Made by a program: the position numbers and the translations under genes. Below, piece by piece: positions 9,555 through 21,294 of a stretch of 64,000 nucleotides of DNA (within the stretch, counting starts at the first letter, position 1; the number at the start of each line of letters is the position of its first letter). Below the pieces are notes generated by a model that worked only from the letters and a program-made list of their open reading frames with translations, was not told the origin of the DNA and searched no databases. Source of the stretch: Corythucha ciliata (lineage: Eukaryota > Arthropoda > Insecta > Hemiptera > Tingidae); the NCBI GenBank assembly GCA_038030265.1, contig CM075942.1, positions 558,001-622,000 on the forward strand. The letters are read 5' to 3'.

Positions 9555-10760
9555 CAGGGTGTTCAAAAAATAGAGGGCAATATTTCGCCCGGTGATTCTG
9601 CACTTCAATTGGGTCAAAACGACCCCTATTGACCATAGTCCGATTCTCATTATTTTCCGAGATATTCAGGATTTAAGTACTTTTTGATTTTGCCTTGTTT
9701 ATTTTGGAAAAGTGGCCGTTGCATAGTAACCGGAGGCTCTAAAGTCAAATCTGGACCAAAGTACCATTGGAAAGAGCGGACTTTTTTCTAATAGAATTTA
9801 GGCATTCCATTCCATTTTGCTCCATACGTGCTCAGATATCCTGCAACAAAGTCAAACTTGTTCAAAATTCAACCCATGTTCACGACACTTTGAAGCTGGA
9901 TTGCTCCTCAACAGGTGCTTTCGGAGATGACATTGTTTCATAAAAATTGGCGCACAGTATCACCATGAAAATTGTATTTTTAGATCGCCTTCTCAAAGGG
10001 ACTTCTTTCTAGAAATCTCATATTCTTGCTTGCAAAACACGAGACACCTATTCATTTCTGACGTAGATTTTCTTGACATAAATCTCAAAATTGGTGACGG
10101 AAAAATGAAAAAAAAAAAAAAAATGGAAAAAGTGCAAAAAAAACAATATTGCACACAAAAAAGGGAAAAATTACAAAAGAAAAAAAAGAAAAATTTTCAT
10201 AGGAGAAACTCTTAATTTTCATATTATTAATTATTATTATTCATTTTTAATAATTATTATCAAAATAGAAGAAAAAATAAAGATTTATAATAAAATTATC
10301 AATAAAAATATTTAAAAAATAGTAAATAAATAACAATAATTTCAAAGAAAAATATCTTCGAAATCGTTTGATTTTTTGCTTATTTTCCTGTTTTACTAAA
10401 TTATTTTTATTATATTACTATTTTTTCCATTTCTGTCGCCAATTTTGAGATTTATGTCAAGAAAACTACGTCAGAAATGAATTTCTAGAAAAAAGTCCCT
10501 ATAAGAAGGCGATCTAAAAATACAATTTTCATTGTGATACTGTGCGCCAATTTTTCTGAAAAAATTCCATCTCCGAAAGCACCTGTTGAGGAGCAATCCA
10601 GCTTCAAAGTGTCGTGAACATGGGTTGTATTTTGAACAAGTTTGACTTTGTTGCAGGATATCTGAGCACGTATGGAGCAAAATGGAATGGAATGCCTAAC
10701 TTCTAATAGAAAAAAGTCCGCTCTTTCCAATGGTACTTTGGTCCAGATTTTTTCCAGTTC
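9555..10760. repeat. Foldback element, AT-rich centre
   Basis: About 330 bp at 9755-10110 (AAAGTACCATTGGAAAGAGC and onward) is repeated in inverted orientation at about 10435-10760. The centre (10100-10430) is very AT-rich with long A runs. The left outer end reads ATACAGGGTGTTCAAAAAAT, a common end motif of mariner-like and foldback elements (compare CAGGGTGGAAGG at 28335), but the matching outer end on the right is missing, so the right side is truncated. It separates the MULE gene from anything upstream. Confidence 0.7.
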
Positions 10761-10789
10761 TTAAGCATTACTCGACATTACGGTTACAT

Positions 10790-11172
10790 ACCTCTGACAT
10801 TCATAATGGAGAACCTGCACCAAATTCAAGAGAAACAAAATTCAAACGCTGAAAAGAGATGAAAAATGAAATAAACGCCAGGAAAATATTTGAAAAGCAG
10901 CCGTTGCCGACCGCAACCGTTCGCACAATGAGCCGAGAGGAACCGGATTCGACCGAAGAAGCGATGAGTAGAGCTGTTTTTCTAACGCGCGAGAAAGAGA
11001 AGGAAGCTGAGCTTGACGAAGACATGATGAAGTGGACGGGAATGGGAGGGAGGGAGATTGGATTCTCCAAAGTTAGCGCATCTGTTACGCTATTGAGGCC
11101 CAATAGATCGCTCTAGTATTCTCCCAGTTGATGAAAAACAGACTCAGTTGAGTGAAATTATCGTTTTTTAAA

Positions 11173-11215
<43 letters not shown>

Positions 11216-13983
11216 CCTCCAAGAAGGGACTTTTCTAAGAAAAATATTTCCAACAAATATTGCTTCATTTCCGAAGAAAAATCTAGTCATCGGCGAATCT
11301 ATCGATGACCGGACGCCTCGCCACTGGTCGGAGCAGTTAGTAAAGCAATGACAAAGTGTCATACATCACCATAATCATTGTTGAAGGGGGAATAAATTAT
11401 TAATCAATAAATTGTAATAACAATAATTAATAACAAATACCCCCCTCGTATGTTTTGGCACCTTCAGCGAAACATTCAACTCAACAGGAATTGAATGTCA
11501 CATAAATATTTTAATATTCTTAATTTCTTAGTTACAGTCGGGATGAATTTTCAATAAGGACCAGAATTAAATTACAGTCTGCTAAGGCTTAGTACATAAT
11601 TTTAAAATCACGCAATATGAATAAATCGGGGTCGTTTTCACAGTCAAAGCTTAGAATCAGGCATCTTTATCATAAATGAAATGTAATAAAAACTGTTACT
11701 CACGTGAGAAGGATCACTTAAACAGATCAGTAACACTTAAATAACAATAAACAACAACAACAACGACAACGACGACGACGACGATAAAAAAAAACAAAAA
11801 ACAAGAACAAAGAACAATAAAAATATTTAGACGAAAAAGTTAAAACCAAAAACGCGGGAGACTGAAAGTGACAGTGTGTACTAGAGTGACATTACAAGCT
11901 GTCAAACTCAAGGCCGAAGAAAAAATTTTGCCCGCGCTTTTGGGGTAGCTTCTATCAAGTATGGAGAGGGGCGAGAGAGGAGTTGACAGTTCACTTGAAA
12001 AAGGCGCGTCCCCTCTCTCTTCAACCATCTCACTCTAAGCCGAGCAGAGGCAGCCAACATATATAACTCATAAACTAATTCGAGCAATTAACTCAAAAAT
12101 AAGTTGAGCTCGTCGTTACGCGTTTTTCTCCTGATGTATGGCGAATTTTTCATGTTTTTTTTTGGCTCAAAATTTCTTTGAAAATATGGGATGCTCCCCT
12201 CAAGTGTCGGGGTTTTAAATATTTAATAATAATAAAATAAAGTTCGCTGCATTTTGAACAAATTTCGTAGTATGATTTTTTAAAGGAATTAGTCCAGTAG
12301 GCAAAGCAAAAAAATTAGGGTCTGATTGAAAAAATTTCAAAGTTATTGAAATTGAGTTATAGGTTGTTTAGGGATGATGTGAAATGACTCTGTCAAGTTT
12401 TTCAACTCGACAACCCTGAGCTAATTTGGGGAGGGCCGAAAACCTCAAAATTTGCTGACTTTTTACGGGGATTCACTCATAACGTCTAAACTAATTTGTA
12501 TTCGACCAAATTGTTCATTTTTAAAATTTTGAGCATTAAATTTAAATTTTGAGCATTGTTTTTGCTCAAACCAAATATCAACCGATATACACCTTCATCC
12601 AAAGTTGGATGAGTTTTCTCAAAATGACATAAATTTGCCTAAAACGAAGGTTCTGGCCATAAAGTGACCAAGACATTAGGCATACACATTTCTTAAACTT
12701 AAATTTCCCTAGGTGGGCGTCAACGGATGAGTTTTTTCCAACAAAAGCTGAATTGACTTTTACTTAGGAGATGAAGACACAACTTTTGAGCCATCACTCG
12801 TCCAGATCTGACGAGAAAAAAGTGGACGACGGACGGACGACAGACGCCATACTGAAAATCGAGATTTAGGCCTTTTCGGGGTCCACCCGGGTGTGTAAAT
12901 ATGTTTGCAGAAAGGTGCGTCAATAACGGACCGGTTTCAGCTGCTCGCCATCTTCAGCGCATAAAAGTACAACTGAAACAATACAAGTACAACTTCAGTT
13001 GTACTCCCATACACAGGAATTCAATCGGGAAATCAACCAAAAATTAGTGCTCGGAAAGATCCAAATCAACCAAATTTGTTTTTTTAGGAGCCTAATCCAA
13101 AATGTTCTATCCACGAAATTCTTGAATGATCAAAAAGTCGCTGCCCAAAATGTTCCACCCGCCAAATGCTCCCATCACGAATTACTTAACCCTCAATTTG
13201 GCGAACCAAAATCTTTGGTGACCTGGAGTGGAATGATGTATATTTCCTCCTGCTCCTTAATCTCTAAATACAAGGAATTTAGAGATTAATACATTGCATT
13301 AAGTTATGGCTTTTTAAAAATTCAGCCACGAACATTGCCTCTATGGAAACTGATAATTGGCACGTTTCGTTAGTTTTAGCCAAGAAATAGCACGTTTCGT
13401 TAGTTTCAGCCAAGAAATAGCACGTTTACTCAATTTTAGACAAGGATTTTTCAAATTAATCCGCAAATTAGCGTTTTTTTGTGTGTCTTTTTTTCTTTCA
13501 CGAATGAGCGTTTTACGTTAACTTTATCCGTGAATCATAGTAGTTTAGTTAACTAGACGAGGAAGTGAGGTTTTTCCTGCTAGTTTTTGGCTTTGGTTTG
13601 GCTGGCGAGGTGGAGGCCGAGCCTGCTAAAAAAGACGAGCTGAGTATAGGGTGACCACATGTAAAAGTGGTTTCCGAGGACGCATGGTACGAAAAGTAGG
13701 ACAATAGTAGGGCGTTCCAATGGAAAGTAGGACGCCTTAATACAAGTACAACGACTAATCGATGATCAGTTTGATGTTACAGGAGGTCCGCCCACACGAC
13801 CGCTTTAGCGTTTCAGGTACCTAGGAAATTAGGTTTTGAAAAAACGGAAACTACGAAAGTGGGGTTTGAAAAAGCCAAAACTATGGTTTTTGAATGAGCC
13901 AAATCTGCGAATTAGGTTTTGAAAGAGCGAAAGATCACGAAACATGGGCCAAAATGACAAAATTTTGTTAGATGGATATAATA
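10790..13983. other. No gene recognised; simple repeats
   Basis: A frame of 85 codons at 10859-11116 (plus) is acidic and lysine-rich but shows no motif. A T-run spans about 11176-11214, and a CAA/CGA microsatellite lies at about 11747-11786. From about 13310 to 13460 and 13840 to 13960 there are short degenerate repeats (CACGTTTCGTTAGTTT twice; GGTTTTGAAAxAGCGAAA-like units). I see no transposon ends or RNA genes. Confidence 0.5.
11747..11786. repeat. CAA/CGA trinucleotide microsatellite
   Basis: ACAACAACAACAACG passes into CGACGACGACGACGA without a break, a compound trinucleotide microsatellite. Confidence 0.9.
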
Positions 13984-14140
13984 GGGGTATTCATGCTCGG
14001 AAGTTTAACATATGTTATCGACGTAAACCCTGTTATTTCGTATCTTTTGTGTTCAGTTTCTCCGTTTCTATGGTCTTACCCATCTGTTCGGAATTTAGCA
14101 AATAACAAATACAAGGTTTAACATTCTTCATGAATACCCC
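13984..14140. repeat. GGGGTATTCATG MITE, copy 1
   Basis: 157 bp with inverted ends GGGGTATTCATG and CATGAATACCCC. Inside, TTAACATATGTTATCGACG is shared nearly exactly with copies at 19563-19709 and 54006-54162. No coding capacity. Confidence 0.85.
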
Positions 14141-14276
14141 TAATGATTAAATCTGTCGCCGGTATTTTAATTAATAAATTAATTAGACTGATATTATCCG
14201 GACGACGATGGAAGGGCATAGCCCAACACGATTCGAGTTTATCCCTCGGAGCACGAGTCCCAAAGGCGTTTTACTA

Positions 14277-16425
14277 CAGTGAAACCTCTCGATAGCGGAC
14301 ACCCTCCGGACCGGAGAAAATGTCCGCTATTGAGAGGTGTCCGCTATTGGGAAAAATTGGTATTTTATAGGATAATTATGTATATAAATCAGAGTAAGGT
14401 GTAAACTTTTATATTTTCGAGTGAGTAAACGACTGTACGCATTGTAAGTTGTAATAAGCGCGGTTATGAGTATAAAAAATTACTTTTGTTTAAAAAAATC
14501 TGAAATAGTTGTTTGTTTGAGGTATTTTTGCTGCTGTTGCTCAAAGCAGAATCGAATCCTCGAAATAAGCAATAAACTTTCGGGGTCGTCAGAAACCAAA
14601 CAATAATGTTTCAGCTGTTCGACTAGTTTTAACGCTTCAGAATGGGAGGGCGTAACCACTTCTGCACTACCAGATTGCTCCTCGTCGGCTTTGTCTTCCT
14701 CAATCTCGGCAGTCGCTTCCTCTAATGCCGCATTCACGATATCGGAAACACTGCCTGATGCATCTTCGGTAACGAGTTTGTCGTCGATCCCAACATAGTC
14801 CGAATTCCCTTCAGGAAACATAGAGACGATGACATTGAGTTCATTTTCCACAGCATCGTCTTTCAAGTCACTGCCCGTAGAAGCTCCTACGAATCCACAA
14901 TTGAGAAAACATTTCATCACAGTTGCTTTTTTTACTTCAGAGACGGATTCTTTTGCCCACAAAACCGCATCCAAAACAGTTGGTTTAGGAGTGGATGGGT
15001 CATCAATGTGTGAAAGGGCGTGTCTCAGTAATCTTGTACGGTAGTGACATTTAATAGTCTTAATAACCCCTAGGTCCAATGGCTGGCAGCAGAAAGTCAC
15101 GTTCGGAGGAAAAAACTGCAGCTTGACGTTGCTGAGAGCAAGATGAGGATGAGATGTGGCATTGTCCAGGAACAGTAATACGCGTCGATTGTGACGAATC
15201 ATTTTAGCATTGAAGTTGTTCAGCCATTCCGTCATAATTTCAGATGTCATCCAAGCCTTACGGTTTGCTCTCCAAATGATGCCAAGATTATTAATTTTTA
15301 CGTTTTTGAAACATCGAGGTTTGAGGGATTTACCGATCACGAGAGGTGGCTCAAATTCCCCTTCCATGTTGACGCAGAGAGCTAACGTGATTCGTTCCTT
15401 GCTCTGCTTCCCGCCAGAACAAGTCTCGGTTTTTAGGCACATCGTCTTATCCGGTAGAGCGCGAAAAAAGAGGCCACTTTCATCAAAATTGAAGATGTCA
15501 CGGGGAGCATAGCCTTCGGTGAGATCTGGTATTTTTGAAGTCCATTCGATCACGACCTCGCCATCCACGGAAGCACTTTCACCACATACTGCCTTGAACG
15601 CGATGTTATGCCGTGCTCGAAATTTTTCGAGCCACCCGTTCAATGCTTTGAAATTTGTTTCTCCCAGCGGTGTGGCAATTTCCCTAGCTTTCTCTTGAAT
15701 TAAGGTTCCAGAAATTGGCAAATTTTTGTTCCGGGCGCGAGTGAACCACTCGAAACATAACTTATCGATATGGAAACCTTTGCCATGATGCTCAGTGAAA
15801 ACTTTTTTTTTTTCACCGCTGGCATTGTTGGCCCACTCTGTCATTAATCGGTCACGCTCCTTCAGGATATTTGAAATTTGAGTTTTTCCTACCTTGAACA
15901 TATTCGCCAGCTCTCGCACAGATGGTTTCGGCGAATTGTTCGCGTAAGCTTTGATCACTTCCACTTTGGCACTTAAAGAAAGCCGAACACGCTCCGGTGG
16001 CATGGTGATCGCTAAACTAAACGAGACTGGGATGTGCCGGATAAAGTAGAGAGGAACAACGAAAATTAGTTGACAACAGACGTTTATTTCTTTTAGTGAA
16101 GAACATTAAAAAAAAAAATGTGTAAAAGAAAATTATTGCTTGCGTAGCATTTTTCAAGGAAGGAGTTATTCGTTAAGAAAGAAAAAAAGCCCCAGCCAAA
16201 GCATGGAAGGGAGAATGCCTGCTGTCCGCTATCTAGAGGTAAAAATTGGGAAGAAACGGGCGCCAGGGCCGACGTCAACTGTCCGTAGCCGCTATCGAGA
16301 TGTGTCCGCTATCCAGAGGAGCTTAATGCATTGAATACTATGGGGATCAATTCGGACCAATCGTACTTGTCCGCTATCAAGAGGGGTCCGCTATTGAGAG
16401 GTGTCCGTTAACAGAGGTTTCACTG
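14277..16425 (-). mobile_element. Complete Tigger/pogo DNA transposon
   Basis: 2149 bp bounded by inverted ends CAGTGAAACCTCTCGATAGC and ...AGAGGTTTCACTG, each flanked by TA (14275-14276 and 16426-16427). The subterminal motif TGTCCGCTATTGAGAGG is repeated several times near both ends (14320-14350 and 16300-16410), probably the transposase binding sites. Contains one intact transposase gene on the minus strand. Confidence 0.95.
14480..16003 (-). CDS. Tigger/pogo transposase, intact, 507 aa
   Basis: Encodes the DDE transposase that would cut and paste the surrounding element, acting in the nucleus. Residues about 5-55 form a CENP-B/psq-type helix-turn-helix (SVRELANMFKVGKTQISNIL). Residues about 65-135 match the second CENP-B-type DNA-binding domain (FHIDKLCFEWF, GWLEKFRARHNI). 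The DDE domain follows with Asp174 (FNFDESGLFF), Asp280 (LLFLDNATSHPH) and Asp310 (CCQPLDLGVIKTIK), so the last spacing is DD29D, as usual for the pogo group. The C-terminus is acidic and then glutamine-rich (EQQQQKYLKQ). Length and motif order match full-length family members. The start Met lies about 420 bases inside the right TIR. No frameshift or stop is seen, so the copy is young and possibly still active; a domesticated gene would not be expected to retain TIRs and a TA duplication. Confidence 0.93.
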   Translation of the reverse strand: MPPERVRLSLSAKVEVIKAYANNSPKPSVRELANMFKVGKTQISNILKERDRLMTEWANNASGEKKKVFTEHHGKGFHIDKLCFEWFTRARNKNLPISGTLIQEKAREIATPLGETNFKALNGWLEKFRARHNIAFKAVCGESASVDGEVVIEWTSKIPDLTEGYAPRDIFNFDESGLFFRALPDKTMCLKTETCSGGKQSKERITLALCVNMEGEFEPPLVIGKSLKPRCFKNVKINNLGIIWRANRKAWMTSEIMTEWLNNFNAKMIRHNRRVLLFLDNATSHPHLALSNVKLQFFPPNVTFCCQPLDLGVIKTIKCHYRTRLLRHALSHIDDPSTPKPTVLDAVLWAKESVSEVKKATVMKCFLNCGFVGASTGSDLKDDAVENELNVIVSMFPEGNSDYVGIDDKLVTEDASGSVSDIVNAALEEATAEIEEDKADEEQSGSAEVVTPSHSEALKLVEQLKHYCLVSDDPESLLLISRIRFCFEQQQQKYLKQTTISDFFKQK

Positions 16426-16907
16426 TACAATTTTTTTTTTTTTTTTCCGTTATTGTTTGCATATTTTGTTTCAACCGGAAAATGAAGATTTTACTACAAA
16501 AAATTATTCTCCACGTTACGAACTTAAACTGGAAATGTTACCCTGGTGGTTAATTATGAAAACAAATTAAGCGGGGTTTACGTATTCAAAAGCAAATTTT
16601 GCGGATTTTTCTCGCCAGCTAATTTTCACGGTTTTGTCTCACTAAAAAATCATTTCAGCGGGTTCCACTAGCCTAGTTGTAAACATGTCTACTTTGCCGT
16701 GAAATCGTCGGTTAAGAGGAAATAGTCTCTTCAATGGGATGAAATCTTCAGTTTTGAGATAAAATCTCCGTTTACTGGTCACAGCCGTCAGTTCTGGCGG
16801 AAAATCATCTGTTTTTAGGAAAAACAAATGGTATGATATGATTGTTATGGGAGATTCGAAAATCATGCTTCAAAAAAATGCTTCGTGTGCACCGAGCTTT
16901 ATACTCT
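16426..16907. other. Unassigned spacer
   Basis: Begins with the TA target duplication and a T-run (about 16432-16448), followed by AT-rich DNA with no frame, repeat or end motif that I recognise. Confidence 0.5.
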
Positions 16908-17043
16908 TATAGCGTTTTCCATTCACTGCATTACACTCGTGTGGTGTAAGTTTTTCCACCCGTCCCCTCAGAATTGAAGCATATGTTTATGGAGAGGACG
17001 TGGCATTACACTTGTGTAGTGTGTCAAATGGAAATCGTTATTA
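16908..17043. repeat. TATAGCG-family MITE (GTGTAGTGT subtype)
   Basis: Ends TATAGCGTTTTCCATTCAC and TCAAATGGAAATCGTTATTA. The interior ACACTCGTGTGGTGTAA is mirrored by TTACACTTGTGTAGTGT. Closest relative in the window is 44557-44695. Confidence 0.75.
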
Positions 17044-17279
17044 GTAAGGGACACGCAGTGGCGGATTTACGGGGAGGGTTTTGGGGGTTTCAACCCCCCC
17101 TAAGAAGATGGTGCCTACTGTGGACTGACTATTGAATAGGGAGCTGCACAGATGATTCTTTGACCCGCAATTCGCAGCTATAAGTGAAAACAGCAATCAA
17201 TCACTCAGAAGCCTCAACTAATGTTGAAAAAACGCCCATTCCAGGGTTTTTCGAGGTAACATCGGGACTGAAATTGAGT

Positions 17280-18650
17280 AAAAGCGCTAATTCACATACA
17301 GATAACATGAAAAAATCACTAATTCGTGGCTAAAATTTAGAGAAACTCCTAATTCACGGCTACAACTAAGAAAACTGCTAATTACTTCCCACCTAAAATG
17401 AGAATTAAACGCTTATCCGCGGCCGAAAGTGGAGATAAGGTTCAATTCGCGGCAAAAAGCGCGTATTATAGCAAGTGAAATAAAGAAAGTCGCTGATTCG
17501 TGGATCAATTTTTATAAAATCCACTAATTCGCAGTTCACCGGTAAAATTAAGAAAACATTTGGCAGCTACAGTGAGAAATAGTGTTAAGGGGGAGTTGTA
17601 CATGTGTTTCCTCGACCCCCCTCCAATCATACCTCGCCTATTCCGCGTTACGGAAATTACCGCCGTATTTCTGCACCAATCGTGGACTTCAAGGGCTCAT
17701 TTAAATCTTCAGGAAATTCCGCACAAGCGTACGATCTTGCTTTCCTAAATAAGTCGTCGAAAGAGTGTGAATTTTCAAGGTAAATGTTTGAGTGCGTTTT
17801 ACAGTTATTTTAAGGATGAAATATGAAAAAGGAAGATCGTACGCTTGTGCGGAATTTCCTGAAGATTTAAATGAGCCCTTGAAGTCCACGATTGGTGCAG
17901 AAATACGGCGGTAATTTCCGTAACGCGGAGTAGGGGAGGTATGATTGGAGGGGGGTCGAGGAAACACATGTGCAACTCCCCCTTAAGTCGCGACAAAAAT
18001 AGTAAAAAAGCTCTGCCAAAATGGAGGGAAACGCTACGCCACGGAAACACGCTCACTCACAGCTAAAACAACGGAGACAAACCGCTTATTCCCCTTTCAA
18101 ATTGAGGAAAAAAGCTTATTCGCTGCTATAATTGTAGAAATGCGTTATTTCGCGGCATAAGTTGACAAGAAACTCCCGTTTACAGCTATAAAATGGAGAA
18201 AAACGATAATTCGCGGATTAGGAGGCCCACTAATTCGGGGCTGAGAGCTGTAACTCGCGGGTAAAATTAATAAATTATTCTCAACTGAAACTACGGAATA
18301 TCTCGCGGGTAAAATTGAGAAATAGCGCTAATTTGCGGCAATAGAGATGAAAAATCGCTAATCCACATGACTGAGAAGTGAAGAAAAATGCTAGTTCTAG
18401 GCTAAAATGGAGAAAAGTCGGAAACACGCTGCTGAAATTGAGGGGGAAACGCTTATTTGTCGGATACATCTGATAAGACACACTAATTCATGGCTAAAAC
18501 TGAGAAAGACCGCGCGCTAATTCCAGGCTAAAATTGAGGCAAATCGCTCATTCGCTTCTAAAATGGAAACGAACGCTAGTTTACGGAGCAATTTGACAAA
18601 CTCCGCTAATTCGTAGCTAGAATAATAGAGGAAACGCATTAATTTGCTTG
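17280..18650. repeat. Degenerate minisatellite inside the hAT element
   Basis: Units of roughly 33-40 bp resembling GCTAATTCGCGGCTAAAATTGAGAAAA recur many times with 60-80 percent similarity by eye, interrupted only by the MITE at 17585-17986. Starts are visible near 17290, 17325, 17360, 18300, 18345, 18485, 18530 and 18600. Confidence 0.7.
17585..17986. repeat. TTAA-family MITE (young copy)
   Basis: 402 bp. Ends TTAAGGGGGAGTTGTACATG and CATGTGCAACTCCCCCTTAA, each including TTAA, the probable target duplication. The arms (about 150 bp each) are near-perfect inverted repeats. Very similar to 40245-40646, in the opposite orientation as judged from the central spacer. Confidence 0.9.
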
Positions 18651-19562
18651 TATTATAAAGACCCTACACTGATAAATTCACCAAAATTAAAACCCATAAA
18701 TGTCCATCGGCCATCGCGTGGATATCCAATCAGGAAACATACTATTTTGTGGGAATTTGTCAGGCTCTGCTCTAAGGCCGGTCAGCCTGAGTTTCGCTGC
18801 CAGGTAAAAGGCCCCAAAACTTGCAATTTTGCTAAAATTAATATAATTAAGGCCCTAAACTTTCATTTTCGAGGGAATTAAGACAGAAAAGTCGCATTGC
18901 CGTGGATATTAGGCCATGGAACTTCGAATATTTTGGGTATTCATCATGCTCTGCGGGGATTTAGGACCAGAAATTGCAAACACAATGCTTGGTGCTTGTA
19001 ATCTTGCTATTCGTGAGGCCATGGACGCCGTCGGGGTCGGTCAGACCAAATGGCTTCAAACTTTTGCGGTTCTGTTGAATTAAGCAGTGGGAATTGCCTA
19101 ATTTAAGCCAGGAAAGCCAGTTACTAAAAAAACCTAGGAAACTTCCAATTTCTCCTAAAAATGCTGTGACTTCGCGGCTATTCGTCAGGGCGCTGTCGTG
19201 GCGTTGACACCACTGTCTAGGTTCCGCGTTCACTAGACTAAAAAATCCCCGAAACTTTCAAACTCGCGAAATCGTCAAACGGTGCAGTATCGTGAGTTTC
19301 TGACAGGAAGCTCTCAACTTCGCTGATATTTGCCTCAAAAATGTCACCATTTTGCAGTTGTTCGTCAGAGCGCAATCGTGGGAGGCCTATACCCCGCGGG
19401 CATCATGATCACTTTAAAAATAAGGTCCGGAACTTACTAATTCTCCCTATGCTAATGGCTAGAACATTGTTTCAAAAGAAGAAAGAGTTTATCAGATTCG
19501 TGGTGGAACCCCTCCCAAGATAAAATCCTAGATCCGCCACTGGTGACACGTTAGAAATATAA

Positions 19563-19709
19563 GGGGTATTCATGCGCTGAAGTTTAACATGTTATCGACG
19601 TAAACCCTGTTATTTCGTATTTTTTGTGTTCCGTTTCTATGGCCTTACCCATCTGTTCGGAATTTAGCATATAACAAATACAAGGTTTAACATTTTTCAT
19701 GAATACCCC
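19563..19709. repeat. GGGGTATTCATG MITE, copy 2
   Basis: 147 bp with ends GGGGTATTCATG and CATGAATACCCC; about 10 bp shorter than the other two copies because of a deletion after TTTTGTGTTC. Lies 20 bp beyond the hAT right end. Confidence 0.85.
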
Positions 19710-21290
19710 TATAATCACAAAAATTAAAGCCAAATATTGCAACGGAAAGAAAGACGTCAACCTCAACTCTTGAACCTGGCTTTGGTCTCACTCTACTTAT
19801 CGCTAACAAATACATCCACAAAATCAGAATTTCCGAAAATCCCATATTTGGGTGATTTTCCCAAATTTCTCCCACTCCGTAATCATAGTTCTCCTCGGCC
19901 ACTTCACCCAAACCCATCGGATCTGGGGCCCAATTCAGAAACGTCGGGAAGAATGACGCAAGTGAGGTTGCTATGGCGGGATAATGTTATTTCTTATTCG
20001 GAGTCCTTGGATCCCGCTTGCCGCATTTTTTCCCGATTGTTCGGAATAAGGCCCCATGTACTCTACTGTGGGAGCTTCAAAAGCGGGCTTAAAGCTGTGG
20101 AATTCTTGAGCTGTGACATTAGTTTGGTTAATAGTCGTGTTTGTTGTAAGGCACCGGGTTAATCTGTTGTGGCGGAACGACCAAAATAATTCTATGCATG
20201 TATTTATTATTAATAGTTAATGCTAATGTTACACGTATCTAACTTTTGACGAATATGTTACCATTTGCGGTGTTCATAGAATAAACCTAAACCTAATAAC
20301 GAATTTTTGAGCCAAGTTTCAAAGGTGGACGAGATTTGCCCCCTAGAAATAATTTGTTCACTGTACTACAAAGATACAACGAAATCGAATTACAAATGTA
20401 TTTGACGGGAACAAGTAAGAAGTTCTTGATCCTTTGACTTTGATCTCGGGAGCAACGTTACATTCGTAATTAATCCTTGGAGTTCGACTTCGACACTAAT
20501 ACGGTATTTTATTGTACTATTGATCACATATTAGTGTACTCTTTTCTAATGTGCGAAGTAAATATTCGTAGCAGACCAAGCAAACCAAGTAGTATCCTCG
20601 ATGTTAATTCCAGATCCATAAATTAAGCTCTGGGATGGCTCGTCCGACATACATTGAACCTAATTCATTTGTGATGAACAATAACAAAAGAAATTTTTCC
20701 GCCGGATCAAATAAACCTTACCCCATGTAGATTGAATTTCTTGATGAGGCTGCTGCAGATTTAAGGAGCATTGCAACTTTAGAAGATCATGGAATAGATC
20801 ATATTTTCCAATACGCAAAGCGGTTAAAGGTGGCGACACAGTTCTCCACTAAATTGAGTGTCGAGATTTCCCCTTCTTCGTAGTGCTGCAGTACTCACGT
20901 AGGCCTGAAGAAAACCTCAATTATCCTTACTTCCATGACTTCGTGAGATGATCATATATGGAAGCGCCTGCAGATCTGTCGTAAGTTTGCCTGAAACACC
21001 AATAATGCTGGGGTCAAAATGGTTTGTAGTTGTTTGGGTTGAATCAATTATAATTTGGTACAACGGAGCCCTGGCTGAATTGCTTTTGCACCACTTTTCA
21101 GTCATAAACTTAGAAAATGTATTGAAATCGAAAAGGGTTGGGGGAAAAGGGCGACTTGGACCTGTCTGGTATCGTCAAGGGTTGAGGGCAGTGTTTAAAC
21201 GACATGGAAGCAACAGAGGAATCACCACGTTTCATGTTGATAACCTGAGAAATGTCTATGTGCGCCCACCTGCCTAGGGGCAGAAGACTA
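19710..21290. other. No gene recognised
   Basis: Open frames at about 19737-20162 (plus), 19687-19917 (minus) and 20948-21277 (plus) carry no motif that I know and overlap one another. AATAAACCTAAACC near 20280 resembles a 3' untranslated region of a retroelement but nothing coding precedes it. I cannot assign this stretch. Confidence 0.45.
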
Positions 21291-21294
21291 AGGG

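Larger units (their letters stand above)
17056..19542. mobile_element. Non-autonomous hAT element, 2.5 kb
   Basis: Ends CAGTGGCGGATTTACGG and AGATCCGCCACTG are short hAT-type inverted repeats (CAGxGGCGG). They are flanked by an 8-bp target duplication, GGGACACG at 17048-17055 and GTGACACG at 19543-19550 (7 of 8 match). No transposase frame is present. The interior is mainly degenerate minisatellite (17280-18650) and a second loosely repeated stretch to about 19460, and it has been invaded by a TTAA MITE (17585-17986). Confidence 0.8.

Noticed and set aside
15210..15512. 100-codon plus-strand frame inside the Tigger element
   Set aside because: Antisense shadow of the transposase gene, which has clear domains on the minus strand.
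17701..18056. Protein-like frames (FPRPPSNHTSP..., LDPPPIIPPLL...) repeated at 40264
   Set aside because: They are translations of the TTAA MITE arms on either strand; identical because the MITE is repeated, not because a protein is conserved.
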